Source: Geosiphon pyriformis
Lineage: Eukaryota > Glomeromycota > Glomeromycetes > Archaeosporales > Geosiphonaceae
Assembly: GCA_016748015.1 (NCBI GenBank)
Contig: JAAOMT010000040.1
Coordinates: forward strand, 508,028-572,027
DNA: 64,000 bases
Direction: 5' to 3'
In this document: positions 33,697-44,649 of the stretch, in pieces
Layout: each line of letters begins with the position of its first letter
How positions within the stretch are numbered: position 1 is the first letter of the stretch
The notes under the pieces: generated by a model
What the model saw: only the letters and a program-made list of their open reading frames with translations
The model's database searches: none
What the model was told of the DNA's origin: nothing
Translations under genes and position numbers: made by a program

Positions 33697-34592
33697 TTAT
33701 TCTGACATGATGCCTTCACCATTGTTACTGTACCATTTCAACTCCTGTTCTTTGGAGAGATTTGGTAGAGCAATGTATTGTTTGTAGTTAGGATCGGAGT
33801 CTGAATTGTTGATATTTTTGTTGTTACATTGCACAGAGCTGGAACTGGTGTTTTCATCATCATTGTTGTTAGGGTTTGAATTGGGATTGTAAACTAATTC
33901 CAATTCCGATGCACAGCTATTAATTGGTTCCTTTTTTTCAGGGATTGTGTAGATCATGCATGATGGTGGATTGTAGATGAAGTTACACTCATCACAATAT
34001 TGGAAGTCACATGGAATTAAACAGTAATCACATAACTTGGTGTTTATTTCTTCTAAGCATTGCTCCTGTTTCTTCCTTGTGGGTGCTAATTCCTGGTAAT
34101 GTTCATGGAATTGCTCCGGGTCTAGAAGATTTATGATTGGTTCTGGGTCCCAGTCAAGTTCTATGGGCTCTGAGGGATTGTTCTTGATTTCTTTGATCTC
34201 TTCAGGTGTTGCTCTTTCTATTTTGGCAATTGCCATTCTCCAAATTTTGTCATCATCATATGGACAACTGTCCAGTCGCTGCACGGTTCTTCTCCAGGCT
34301 GCTTCTATTGGGGTTTCTTTCCTTACCCAGTCGCTTATTAGAATCGTGTATTGACATGATATGTTGCATATTCCTCCACATCCTGGAATGTTGTTCCATA
34401 TCCCTTTATCTAGCAAAGTCTTCCCACAAGCAAGACAAGGTTGATTATTCCATTTTCCTTGCCTCTTTGGTCATCCAAAGCATTTGAGTAAGCATAGATG
34501 ACAGTAAAACTTTGTTGCAGTGTGGTATTTCTTATCATTGCCATAGCATACACCCATTGACGACAGTTTCTTGCCACAATCAACACATACAA
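33697..34592 (-). pseudogene. Gypsy element 5: Cys-rich spacer of pol
   Basis: The ORF 33697-34416 (239 codons) has a zinc-ribbon-like cluster (LCDYCLIPCDFQYCDECNFI: C-x2-C-x3-C-x4-C-x2-C). It also has an acidic, Asn/Ser-rich stretch (NPNSNPNNNDDENTSSSSV) and ends with KEQELKWYSNNGEGIM just before the dUTPase. A second frame (34410-34592) also holds Cys residues (MYVLIVARNCRQWVYAM). The same spacer survives in element 3 (4657-5240), so it is a conserved part of the family. The function is unknown; a nucleic-acid or metal-binding role is a guess. Confidence 0.6.
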
Positions 34593-35412
34593 GCCTTGGC
34601 CATCAATAATTGGATTGTTGTGTAGTGTGGTGAGTGTAGAAATTATAAATGACAGTGGTTGGTGGTGTTTTTTCTTTCTTTTTTTTTCCTTTTCCCTTAT
34701 CTTTGTTCCATTCCCAACTTGAGGCTTCTTCTTGTTTGTTGTCAGTCCAAGTCAGATTGTTGGTTTTTCAGGTAAGTTTGTTTGTTTGCTTTCCTTTCCC
34801 ATTGTTGTCCCAAGAGAGTATTGGTGGCAGCTTGTTGTGCTTTTCATCAGTCCATGCCACTTGGTAGGCTTTTCAGGTAGGTTTTGATTTCTCTTCCTTG
34901 AAGTCAATTAGTGATGCTGTGGTGTTGGTAGCCTTAAAATGGCCATACATTGCTGGTACTTGCATGTGTTGTCTGTTCTGGCTGAGTTAAAGCTCTTGGA
35001 TATTCCAATCCAGAGTGGTATTTGTCTTGGACAGCCAGTTATTACCAACTAGAGCTTGGTATTGGGTGGCTTCCATGATGAGTACTTTGATTGGTACTAT
35101 GATGCCATTAATTTTGATTGGTAAGTCATCAATTTCGTCGATTGAAGTCTTGGTTGCTCTATCAGCCATGATGATTCTGGTGCTAGCAGTTCAATTAACT
35201 TGGCAACCTAATTGATCTATGAGTTGTCGTGTGATGATGCTGCCTGCTGAACTACTGTCAAGAATTAGTTTGATAGGATGGCCATCAATTTTCACATTAG
35301 TGTACATGGTGGTAATTGGCTTTTTTTCCAGTGTGGCTCCACTGAATAATAATATGGTTGACAGTTCCTCGAGTTTGAATGGAAAAATGGCATCCAGAGA
35401 TTTGTCTTCCAT
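34593..35412 (-). pseudogene. Gypsy element 5: aspartic protease and following linker
   Basis: Retroviral-type protease that would cut the polyprotein. The ORF 35191-35412 has the flap-side start KIDGHPIKLILDSSSAGSII. The active-site triad reads Asp-Ser-Ser where Asp-Ser-Gly is expected (a G to A change). The ORF 34987-35169 has IKINGIIVPIKVLIMEA and the second motif ALVGNNWL. One nonsense codon splits them. Bases about 34593-34986 encode a Lys-rich, Asn/Thr-rich linker (KGKGKKKKKENT) in broken frame. Confidence 0.82.
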
Positions 35413-35930
35413 GATTGTGGCAGATAGAATATTGCTGGTAAGTGTTTGTTTAAGTTCTTGGTTGTTGGGTGTGGCATCTTCTGGAGTAACCAGGAGACTT
35501 AAATAGTTTTGGGAATTCAGATGTTGGGTGGCGCCAATACCCGAATTCTGAGAATGGGGTCCTAAGCTTTAATGAAAAGAACTGGAGATTAGTTGATAAA
35601 CAACTATTGCCGATCTCTAATTTTGAGCAATTCTGGGTCTCAGATTTTCTGATGTCATCATAGCTGAGTTTTGGAGCAGTGTTTGGATTGATGGTTGAGA
35701 CTGATAAATTATTTAGAGCTGTGGCTGATAAATTACTGGAGGCTGCTGTTGATAAATTGCCAGTGGCTGCAGTTAATAAACTGGGGTTTGATATACTGGT
35801 GGTTGATAGATTGGTTGCTGCATCATTGACAGGTAAATATTTTAATATTGGTCCTGGTCTTGATTTGGATAATGATTCGGAGTTGGGAACCAGCAATCAG
35901 GGTTTCTGTATTAATTTCCCAATCATTGGT
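35413..35930 (-). pseudogene. Gypsy element 5: Ser/Thr/Asn-rich gag-pro linker
   Basis: The ORF 35450-35896 is dominated by a short degenerate repeat of the form (A)xNLSTxxx (TGNLSTAASSNLSATALNNL). It then has a proline/acid-poor stretch leading to the protease. It resembles an unfolded linker between nucleocapsid and protease; no catalytic motif is visible. Confidence 0.6.
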
Positions 35931-37704
35931 TGCTATAAGTATAGCAATTAACTTGAATATGGTCTTGTTTACTATAGTTGTGGCAGACATGCGTTTCTGG
36001 CTGCTATGGTAAACTAGGTGCTGTCGAGGATAATAGATGTGATTAATTTTGAAAACAATTCACGTTTTCTGAATTATGATGTTATTGTGGTGTTTGATAT
36101 ATGGCATGATTGTCAGCTAAGTACCCTTCTAATTTTTGATTAATTGACTCACTGAATTGTTTTAATTTGGAATCCAATTCAGATGATTCATTCATTACTA
36201 GGTTTACTGCTTGGGCATGGTTGGCTTCTAACTCAGCTGCTTCAAAATCTCTGGTGTGTGTAACTGTGATAGAGAGGTCAACTGGATGCATTGGACGTAC
36301 TTGCTAAAGAAGATTACTGCACAAACCTCTAATAAATTGGTTCAAAATCTGTGGCACTGTAAAATAGTCAGCTTGAATTGCTTGGATCTGGTGTAGATTT
36401 CTATGAAAGCATCCCAAGTAAGTGGTAACTGCTTCAGTATCTCCTTGTTTGATAGTGGTGAAGAGGTTGGCTAATTTGTTAATGCTATTATTGTTGCTGA
36501 AATATCTTACAAATTCTGTCTTGAAGTCATTGAAGGTTTGGGGTTTGACAGCTAGACTTTAATACCATGCATCTGCAGTGTCCCTTAGAAAGTATGGGAT
36601 GGCTTGAAATGCTCAGGTGTTATTCCATCCATTTGCAGTGATGGCTTTCTCTACATTATTCAGCCATACTTGCGCATCGTCTTCTTTGCCAGTAAAGTTG
36701 TCAAGTTTTGCGATTAGTGCATAAGCCATTGAATCTAAGTTGGGTTGTTGTGATGGCTGTTAAAGTGGTTGTTGTTGTACTGGTTGTTGGGGTGGTAGTT
36801 GAAATGGCTGTTGTATGGGTTTGGCTACTGGATTAATCAGCAGCTGCTCGATGACAATTACCAGAGGTAAGTTTTGCTGATTAATTAATTCAGGGTTTGG
36901 ATTGTTTTGCCTTTGATAATTTGGAGTTTCAATTTCCAAATTTTCTAGATTTAGATTTTGCTGAGCTTGAAAATTCGGGGTTTCAACTTTCGGGTTTTTA
37001 ATGATCAGGTTCTGGTAAGTAAATTCTTGATCTTCTGATTCTTCCTCTTCTTCCTCAGATAGTTCTCATGGGGTAGTGGTTCCAAAGTCTGGTTGAAGCA
37101 GTAGTGATCGAATTCCTGATGGCATTGGTGATCACGATTTAAATCCTTCAAAGTATTTGCCATATGGTCCTAATAATTCTGTTTTTCTTTGTTTACTTTG
37201 GAATGAAAATCATCCAAATGTTGATGCCATGTTTGATGTAAACACACTTGTTGATAAAATGTTGATGGTGCTTCCAGGTGTATAGTGATAAGATGGATTG
37301 GTTGGGAATTCAACTTTTGTTTTCTTCCAAGTGTGTGATTGTATCCTTTTAGGTGTTGCTGTTGGTGTTTGTAGTTTTCCTTTGTCTTTACTAGTGTATG
37401 TAATTGGATATCTTTGTTGAGTGTGATGTTCAATTTCTTGGTTGATCTCAGTGATGATGGATGTGAAATTATGATTTGTTGGTAGGCTGGTGTTTTGAAT
37501 TAATTTTCTATAGAAAGTTTCTCTTGCCAATTCAGTATTTACTGGTGTTTCTAACAAAAAAAAAATTTTTTTGTTGACATAAAAATTGAAGGCTGATTCG
37601 GCAGATATATGATTGTAGTTTAATCCAAAGTATTGACAATAGTGTTGAAATAAGGATTTTGTGAATCCTAAATGGTTTGCTCCTATATTTTCTAATTCTG
37701 CCAC
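35931..37704 (-). pseudogene. Gypsy element 5: gag
   Basis: Structural protein of the particle. It begins at the ATG at 37704 (MAELENIGANHLGFTKSLFQ), 65 bp inside the LTR, and is open to 37210. The following 36000-37200 is interrupted by stops but retains an acidic Glu-rich stretch (near 37050), a Gln/Pro-rich stretch (near 36780), the capsid core and FEAAELEANHAQAVNLVMNE at 36082-36291. A zinc knuckle near 35950-35990 reads CHNYSKQDHIQVNC, in which the second Cys is Tyr and the Gly is Asp, both G to A changes. Confidence 0.78.
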
Positions 37705-37747
37705 TTTTGGATGGTGTTTGTTGGTGCTGGTTCTTTGTAAAATTATA

Positions 37748-37764
37748 CCTCACAGGAAGCACCA
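37748..37764 (-). other. Primer-binding site of gypsy element 5
   Basis: On the minus strand TGGTGCTTCCTGTGAGG lies 4 bases after the 5' LTR end. It begins with the TGG that pairs with a tRNA CCA end. The same position in element 2 (3785-3798) and element 4 (about 46567-46583) keeps a similar sequence. The tRNA species was not identified. Confidence 0.65.
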
Positions 37765-37768
37765 AAAA

Positions 37769-38617
37769 TTACAGTAATTATTTGGGGTCTCAAGTCAAAT
37801 AACAAATCTATAACTTGGTGCTCAAAAGCTATTCACATTGATGATAAACTGAAGGTTTTGGAATCTGAAGGTTTTTTCCAATGAGTTCTTTGTATAATAG
37901 ACAGAGATTCAATAGTTGTTTTATCCGTAGCTTCTCAGACTCGCAAGTCTGTCAATTTTTTTCTCGGCTTGGTGGCTGGCAATCCTCTGGTAAGTAATCC
38001 GTATTTTCTGTACATGTCCTACCCACTCACAGGGGTCTTTTACCAGACAATCCTTAACATCAGTAATCAGTGCTTTTAATCAATTGGTTAGTGCACAATA
38101 ACAAAATTACAGAAAATAAAGAAAATAACAAAATAAAGAAATGTAAAGAAATAAGCCAAGGTGTTTGGTAGACTAGTATCCCGTCAATAGCCGTGATTAA
38201 GAGCTATTGTTCCAGTGTGGTTAAATATTAATTACTATCAACATGAAGTGTTGATAGTGGAGAGTGAATTGAGATATGAAATAATTATTTATTTAATGAT
38301 TTTGTTTCTAGGCTAAGGATTCTGTAGTATCGATTCTGTTTTTTCTGTTTTTAACACTACTACTATATATACATATTTGAGATTCCTCAATTCCTTGATT
38401 CTTCATGACAGGAATCCTGGAATTCCTGAAATCCTGCAATTCCTTTGAGAAGAATTCTGGAATTCTGGAATCCTGCAATTTCTCATTAGAGAATCCTGAA
38501 ATTTCTGGAATTCTGCAATTCCTGAGAGAAATTTTGGAATTCTACATTTACTATGCTTACTTCTGATTGGCTAATAATCATACTAATATATTTTCTATAT
38601 TTCTATGAGTAATATCA
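37769..38617 (-). repeat. 5' LTR of gypsy element 5
   Basis: 849 bp. On the minus strand it starts TGATATTACTCATAGAAATA and ends AATTACTGTAA. It keeps a TATATATACATA box near 38365. Right of it, at 38618, LINE 2 ORF1 resumes. Confidence 0.9.
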
Positions 38618-39829
38618 TGCCATTTTCACTTTGGAAAGTTGGCTAATAATCATGGTATTGTGGTAAACACCAATCTTAAGTGCTCTATAAACAATTGTAT
38701 GAATCGGGCAATTGTGATGAAAGAAATTCCTGTGAGAACTTCCATGGAGGCTGTACACGCTGCTGTGTCCGAGTTTGGATTGATTAAGTTGATCAAGATG
38801 CAACTTGTAGGTCTGTGGCAAAAAGCAATCGTCAAATTAGAAGATCAGAATCAGGCTGATCTCTTGGCATCCAAATGGTTTATCCTCATTGAGAAGGGTG
38901 CAGTATGTGTGGCCAGAGCCAATGTTGACAAACAAATGTGAGATTTCAGGAATGAATTCAGAGTGCTGCTATACACTCTTCCTGTTGGAACAAATGCTTA
39001 TGACCTTTGGGATTTCGTTGGTTTGGTTGGTGGAAAAACATGTGTTATTGATTGTGATCCTGTTAACTATGCTCATGCTTGCTGTGCTACTGTTTGCTTT
39101 GGGTCTGAATCTGATATAGTTGGTACAATGGCTGCAACTCCAGTTATAAAAGGGATTGGTCTCCACTGGTCTTGCCTCTCTTTGGCACTGTGCTCGGTCT
39201 GCGGTCTTCCTGGTCATATATCTCTTAATTGTGTTTTGGTTAAAGTTGGTTCAATCTTGAGGGGCAGAAAGACACCTTTTTCTGCTCAGGATCATGTCAG
39301 ATTGGCAAATATCTATGCTCAAAAGTTCATGCCCATTTCTTGTCCATTGGTCTTCAATGGTAAGACTTGGGCATCAGTGATTGGTGCTCTTTTAATACAT
39401 AGTTCTCATGGTGCTGGTTTGATTCTTGGTTCTAATAAAGTTGGTAAACCTCTCCCTCCTGTTGCGAGTGATTTGAAAAAGCATTTGGTGAATATTGAAA
39501 GCAGTTTTATTAGTCTCATGGGACAAATTAGTGAGTTGGCTAAAAGGTTGGATTCACTTATACTGGCAGTTTTCTAGTCTAGTCCTGGATGTCAGCTACT
39601 GGTGACCCTCCTGTTGCAGAATCAAGAAGAGGATATAGTAATGGGAGTGGGTTTAGGTGATGCCACTGGTGATAAAACTGCTGCTGTTCTGAGTTCAACT
39701 GTCTTACCTGAGGTTGTGAAATTGGAAAACATGTTAGAAGGTTTTTCTGCTTTGGTTATGAGTCTATCAGCACACTTAGATAGTTTGGCTCTGGCAGGTG
39801 GTGTTTCTTTTCTACCTCTTCCTCAATAA
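38618..39829 (+). pseudogene. LINE 2 ORF1, C-terminal half
   Basis: One frame from the LTR edge to a stop at 39827, interrupted by TGA at 38939 and TAG at 39575. VMKEIPVRTS and KMQLVGLWQKAIVKL align with VVKKIPVNLL and KIQLIGLWQKTLVKF of LINE 1. A perfect zinc knuckle CX2CX4HX4C (CSVCGLPGHISLNC) is at 39191-39232. The last open piece, 39602-39829, ends PLPQ and is followed after about 14 bp by ORF2. Confidence 0.85.
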
Positions 39830-39843
39830 GTGGTCTGGTATAG

Positions 39844-42800
39844 AAAATTGCTACATGTAATGTTTATGAGTTGAACAATCCTGCGAAGCAAGATGATGTC
39901 ATTCATTGGCACAAAGATATGAACAATTTGGTTTCTATTTTTACGGAGTCAAAGCTCAAAGGGAAAGTTTGCCCATGGTTGGCTAACAAATTTGATGGCA
40001 TTCGGGTTTTTACTTCTGGTCTAGATTCTGGTTCTTTGGGCACTGGGGTGTTAATTGTCATGAATTCTTCTTTGGCAAAACACGTCTGTAAGGGCTCTGA
40101 GGTGCTTGATCGGCTCCTATCCATCAAATTGCTTTTCAAAAATAAACTTTCAGTGTCTATTTTGGGGCTCTATGCTGGTGCTTCATCAGTGGTTCAGTTT
40201 TTTTAGGCTGGTGAGATCAACTCTCTCATTGCTAAAGCTGTTAATGAGTCTTCTTTTGTTGTTCTTGGTGGTGATTTTAATAAGGATGGCTCGCACAAAT
40301 GTGCCAGTTTCAAAAAATGTTTTGATTTGGGTTTGATTAACTCTCTTGAAGGGAGCTTTTTTGTGAAGTCACCTACTTAGTGCAATTCTCGTGGTATCAC
40401 TAAGACACTTGACTATGTATTTGTTTTTTCTAATTTGGTTGGTGCGGTGGTAGATTGTGGTGTGGATGGCATTGAAGACTATTTTGATACTGATCACAAG
40501 GCTGTTTATGTTTCTGTAGGACTGGGTGGCCTGCTAGATGTCAGGTTGAACTCACTGTACAAACAAGCAAATAGAGATCATTGGAAGTATGACATCAAAA
40601 ATGCCAGTGAGATTAAGTGGTTAGAATTCAGGAATACTACAGCTGCTAATGCTGTCATGTTCTCGGATGAGTTTGTTGCAGCTAAGTGGTTTTCTGATCT
40701 GGATGCAATGTGGGACATTGTTCATAAGATTATAGTTCTTTCAGCTAGTGAAACATTCAAGAAAAAATGGTTTAAGGATTTTGATTGTGTTTTTAATAAG
40801 ATATCTTCCCAGTTTCATAAATTGGAGCTACTTGTGTCTAAACTGGTGAAGACTTCTCAGTTGGTTTCTGGCAGAAATTTTGCCTTGTTGTTGAATACTT
40901 GGAATAGGCTTAATTCTGTGAGCACTTCACCAGTGAAATTTATGTTTCTTTCTAGTGCCAGTTTTGATGCGATCCGTTCTGGGCTGGCTAAGGCAAGGAA
41001 GTCTTACTGCTCTTCTAAGTTGTTGGAATCTAAGCATGCTGAAAAATCTCATGTAAGGCAGGCTATTGAGAGGAGAATAGAGAGTTTTGAGGTGAATAAG
41101 GGTCACACCATTAGAAGTGTTTTGGAATGTCCTTTTCATAAAGTGGTGTTGGATCATTTGGTGGATGGAAGGGAGTTGGTCTTGAAGCCTGAGTTGGTTA
41201 AATCTAAGGTGGATAAAATCATGGAGGATTGGACTAGGAAACGTGTAGTGGCTTCTAATATCTCTGGTAATTGAGCAAAACAATTTTGGCCTTTGGATTA
41301 TGTCTTCGATAGTGCCTTCTCTGATGTAATGCATTCATTCAATTTTAATGAGATGTTTGGTGTTATTTCAAACTTGTCTGATGGGAAAGCAGCTGGTCTT
41401 TTTGGTATCACTAATAAACTTTGGAAACATTGTGACAAGTCGGTCTTGGACATGCTTTTGGTGCTCTTAAATTTTTGTTTGGGTTGTGAGTCAGTGCCTG
41501 GACCTTGGAGGGAAGCCTGGATCTCAATGATTCCTAAATCTTATGAGTGGAAAGGGGTTCTTACTAATACTCATCCTATTGCTTTAATTGAAACAGCCCG
41601 TAAGGTTCTGTCCAAGATTCTGTCAAATAGGATTTCTTTGGCTTGTAGCAAGTTTGACATTTTGCATGGGGACAATTTCTTGGTTTTGAAGGATACAACA
41701 ACACAGTCTCTGATCTTTGTTATTGATTCTGTGATTGAGGATGCCTTGAAGAAAAACCATGAACTATGGTTGGTTTTGCAGGACATGCGCAAAGCCTATG
41801 ATTCTGTTGGTTGGGAGCACCTTAGGAAGAGTTTGGTTAGGATCAAGATGTGTGACAGTTTTATTAGGTTCTTTGGCACCATCCACAATGGTCGCACTAA
41901 CAGGGTGATGATGGATTTTGGTTTAACAGACAGATATCATGTGCATGATGGCTTAGATCAAGGAGAAGTTTTCTCATTGTTTTTGTGGTGCATATTTTAT
42001 GATTTGCTTCTTTGTGAGGTCAAAAGGCAGGAGGCTGTATATGGCTATAGATTAAATTCTTATTTCATTTTCAAAACTGGCCAGATGGAATCTCAAGCTG
42101 GACTGATATCATTTCTGGCTGCTGGTGTTTTTGTTGATGATACAATTTGGGTAGGCAATAGCCAGTCGGCTACTCAACACATTCTCAATGTTGCTAGTGA
42201 TTTCTTCAGAATTAATGACATTTCAATAAATAATAAAAAAACTGTGGCCATCCCTATTAACTGTCAAGTAGCAAACCCTACTCTTAATATCAGTGGCTTG
42301 CCTATCTCTGTTGTCAAAAAGAGGGAACCTCATCGTTATCTGGGAATTTTTCTTTTTTCTAAAGATCTGTCTAGGCCTAGCTTGATTAGAGCGCATTCGG
42401 ATGTTTGGTTTTTTACCAATCTTGTCTTGAGAAGAGCAATTTCAGATAAACAATTTGCATATTTGGTGTCAGCAGTTCTTGTTCTTATTGTCAATTACAG
42501 AATTCAGTTCAGTTTTGTCTCTATTAGTATGTGCAACAAATGGGATGCTCTCATTCACAAGGGTTTGAAATCTAAGTCTGGTCTGCCTCTCAATTTTCCC
42601 AATGATGCACTCTATTACCCTTCTTTATATGATTTAAAAACATTCAAACAGATTCAGGCTGAAAGTAAATTAGCTTCCATTGTTTTTTTTGCAAATTTGG
42701 TTGGTGTTTTAGGTCGGTTGTTTTCTCACAGATCCCATAATCTCCAGATTCTCAGCTGGTGCCTATGACATCCGTTACTATTTCCAACTTGTATTAGAGT

Positions 42801-44514
42801 CAACTTTTCAAATAATTTTTTGGCTGGTGTGGTCTGCATTTTTTCTGATTTAGATTTGTCTTTGGGCAGTTCAGTGGCCAGTGCCTTTTGCCTTCAGTCC
42901 AGTACTCTTTTGTCTCTTGTGCTTGGTGATAGGACGTTTTTCAAGTGTGTTTCTTTACTCCGTCAGTATGGTGTTGCATTTGTGGAACAACTTTAAGACC
43001 ATAATAGTGCCATTCTTGGTTGGTCAGTCTTCAAGCGGTGGAAGAAGTTGGATCCCTGTGGCCTGGTTTTATTTTGGTATGATACTGCTGTTCACTTTAT
43101 TACAGATACGATCTTCTTTTCTATTAGTCCGCTGTTCTTGGATGGTAGTGTGCCTCATAATATTCTTCAGTCCTGTAAGTTTGGTGTGGTCAGTTCCAGT
43201 CTGTTGAATGCTAATTCTAATTGTCTTTCTGTGTATACAAATGGTTCTTTGTGTGGGCTGGGAACTCACAATATGAAAGCTGGTGCTGCAGTATTTTTTG
43301 AGGACATTAATATGGGTTTGGGTGTGAGTGTGTCTGGCTTGGTCTCTTCTACATTGGCCAAATTACAGGCCATTGCTTTGGCTCTTGAGTGTGTTCCTTC
43401 TCTTAGTCCTGTTGATTTGTTCTCAGACAGTCAGGCTGCTTTAGATGTGTGTGTTTCAGAATCTGTTTTGTTTCATCTAGATTTCAGGAATCAGTGCTGG
43501 ATTGAATGCTGCCACATTGTTAACATTATTCATCATAAATAATTGGACATAAGTTGGGTTAAAGTCAAAAGTCATTCTGGCATTATGGGCAATGAATGCA
43601 CTGATAAGTTTGCTAAGGCTGCTGCTTTTTCTGACTTTTGCCTGTCTTTTTTAATCGATGAATGGTTTTTAAAAGTTGGTGGTACTATGGTCTCTAGTAG
43701 TTTTAGACACTTTGTTCATGATGTTTTCTGATCAGTACATTGTGTGGGTTAAGAAATAAGTTCAGACTCTTAGGTCATATTGAGTAACTTGTATTCAGAC
43801 ATGGATTAGTTCAGATCTTCTTTGGTGTGGCATTCAAATTCTCATTTGGCTGCTGGTTTTACCAGTAAACATACTGCCAACTGTCAAACATATTTTATGA
43901 AGGTGTTGCATCACTGGCTTCCTGTAGCTGTGCATAAACATTTGTATAATAGGTGCTATCTCAGTGTGATATGTCTTTATTGTGGTGATGTTGAGGTCTC
44001 TGACCATGTGTTTTTTTGCTCATTTGATGCTTCTGTTCACACTCGGTTGGTTGATGTTCATGCATCTGCTTGGGAGACTCATACTGGTTTTTCTCGTTTT
44101 TCTTCGTGTGTCACACAGTTGTTGTCAAATTGTGTTTTTGGTGCTGTGGTTGGCATGACTCTGTGTAAAGGTTTTGTTTTTAATGATTGGTATCATAAAT
44201 CAGTTGCTGTTTTTAAGAATTCCAAAGTGGCAGCTCTGACCATTGTGAACTTTGTGTGTAAATTTTGTCTTGCTTTTTGGGAGGAGGTTTGGCTGGTTTG
44301 TGCCAAATACAGATCTCTTATGGAGAAAAATGGTTTAATTTCACATGATGGTTCTCTTTTTCTTCCTGTTATAGGCCCCTCTAAGTTACTTTCGGCTGGT
44401 GTGGTTAAGTTATTAGGTGTCGTTGATGCCTTTAGCATTAGTTTTGGGTTTCGTAAATCTTGTCTGTTTTTTTCTGGTGTAAGTGATATGGTTTCTGTTT
44501 ATATAGGTGTTTAG
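39844..44514 (+). pseudogene. LINE 2 ORF2 (endonuclease, RT, RNase H, Cys/His C-terminus)
   Basis: About 1,557 codons in one uninterrupted frame. The only breaks are nonsense codons at 40204, 40378, 41272, 42766, 42994, 43540, 43729, 43750, 43771 and 43807. The EEP endonuclease (ATCNVYELNNPAKQDDVIHW at the start) keeps VVLGGDFN at about 40258-40281 and FDTDHKAV near 40483-40506. RT keeps LQDMRKAYDSVGWEH, HDGLDQGEVFSLFLW and FVDDTIWVG (42130-42156). RNase H has SVYTNGSL (Asn for the catalytic Asp), AKLQAIALALE, LFSDSQAALD and WVKVKSHSGIMGNECTD. The C-terminal motif CLYCGDVEVSDHVFFC is at 43972-44019. No ATG is visible at the start of the frame, so initiation or coupling to ORF1 is unclear. Confidence 0.88.
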
Positions 44515-44649
44515 TATTGTTCTGATTGGCTTGAATAACTGATCACGTGTAGAAAATGCATAATTCGCACCTAGTTTAAATTATTTGCATGATGTATAGT
44601 ACTAGGTAGCATTTAGATTTTACTTGTTAAAATAAAAAAAAATAAAAAA

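Larger units (their letters stand above)
28496..38617 (-). mobile_element. Ty3/gypsy LTR retrotransposon (element 5) with dUTPase domain
   Basis: About 10.1 kb with two LTRs of about 849 bp (28496-29343 and 37769-38617). A primer-binding site lies next to the right LTR and a polypurine tract next to the left one, so it is transcribed leftward. Domain order on the minus strand: gag, zinc knuckle, protease, Cys-rich spacer, dUTPase-like, RT, RNase H, integrase, tail. Integrase downstream of RNase H makes it Ty3/gypsy. All coding segments carry stops, so it is not autonomous now. It sits inside ORF1 of LINE 2. Confidence 0.9.
27785..44640 (+). mobile_element. LINE copy 2, best preserved, split by a gypsy element at 28496-38617
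   Basis: Without the insert the LINE is about 6.7 kb. It starts near 27785 (AAACTTCTTTCTCTCC, also seen at the 5' ends of copies D and E), with ORF1 in two halves (27926-28495 and 38618-39829), ORF2 (39844-44514) and an A-rich 3' end near 44640. GC is clearly higher than in the other copies, which marks it as the youngest LINE here. Confidence 0.88.

Noticed and set aside
34133-34487. Overlapping plus-strand ORFs
   Set aside because: Shadows of the gypsy pol spacer, which is supported on the minus strand and in element 3.
28496-38617. APOBEC-like strand-specific G-to-A hypermutation
   Set aside because: LTR differences include both C/T and G/A changes on the same strand and reciprocal CA/TG pairs, which fit strand-symmetric deamination better.
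28490-38625. TGTTG/TGCCA as target duplication of gypsy element 5
   Set aside because: Three of five bases differ. Transitions could explain this, but it cannot be claimed as a duplication.
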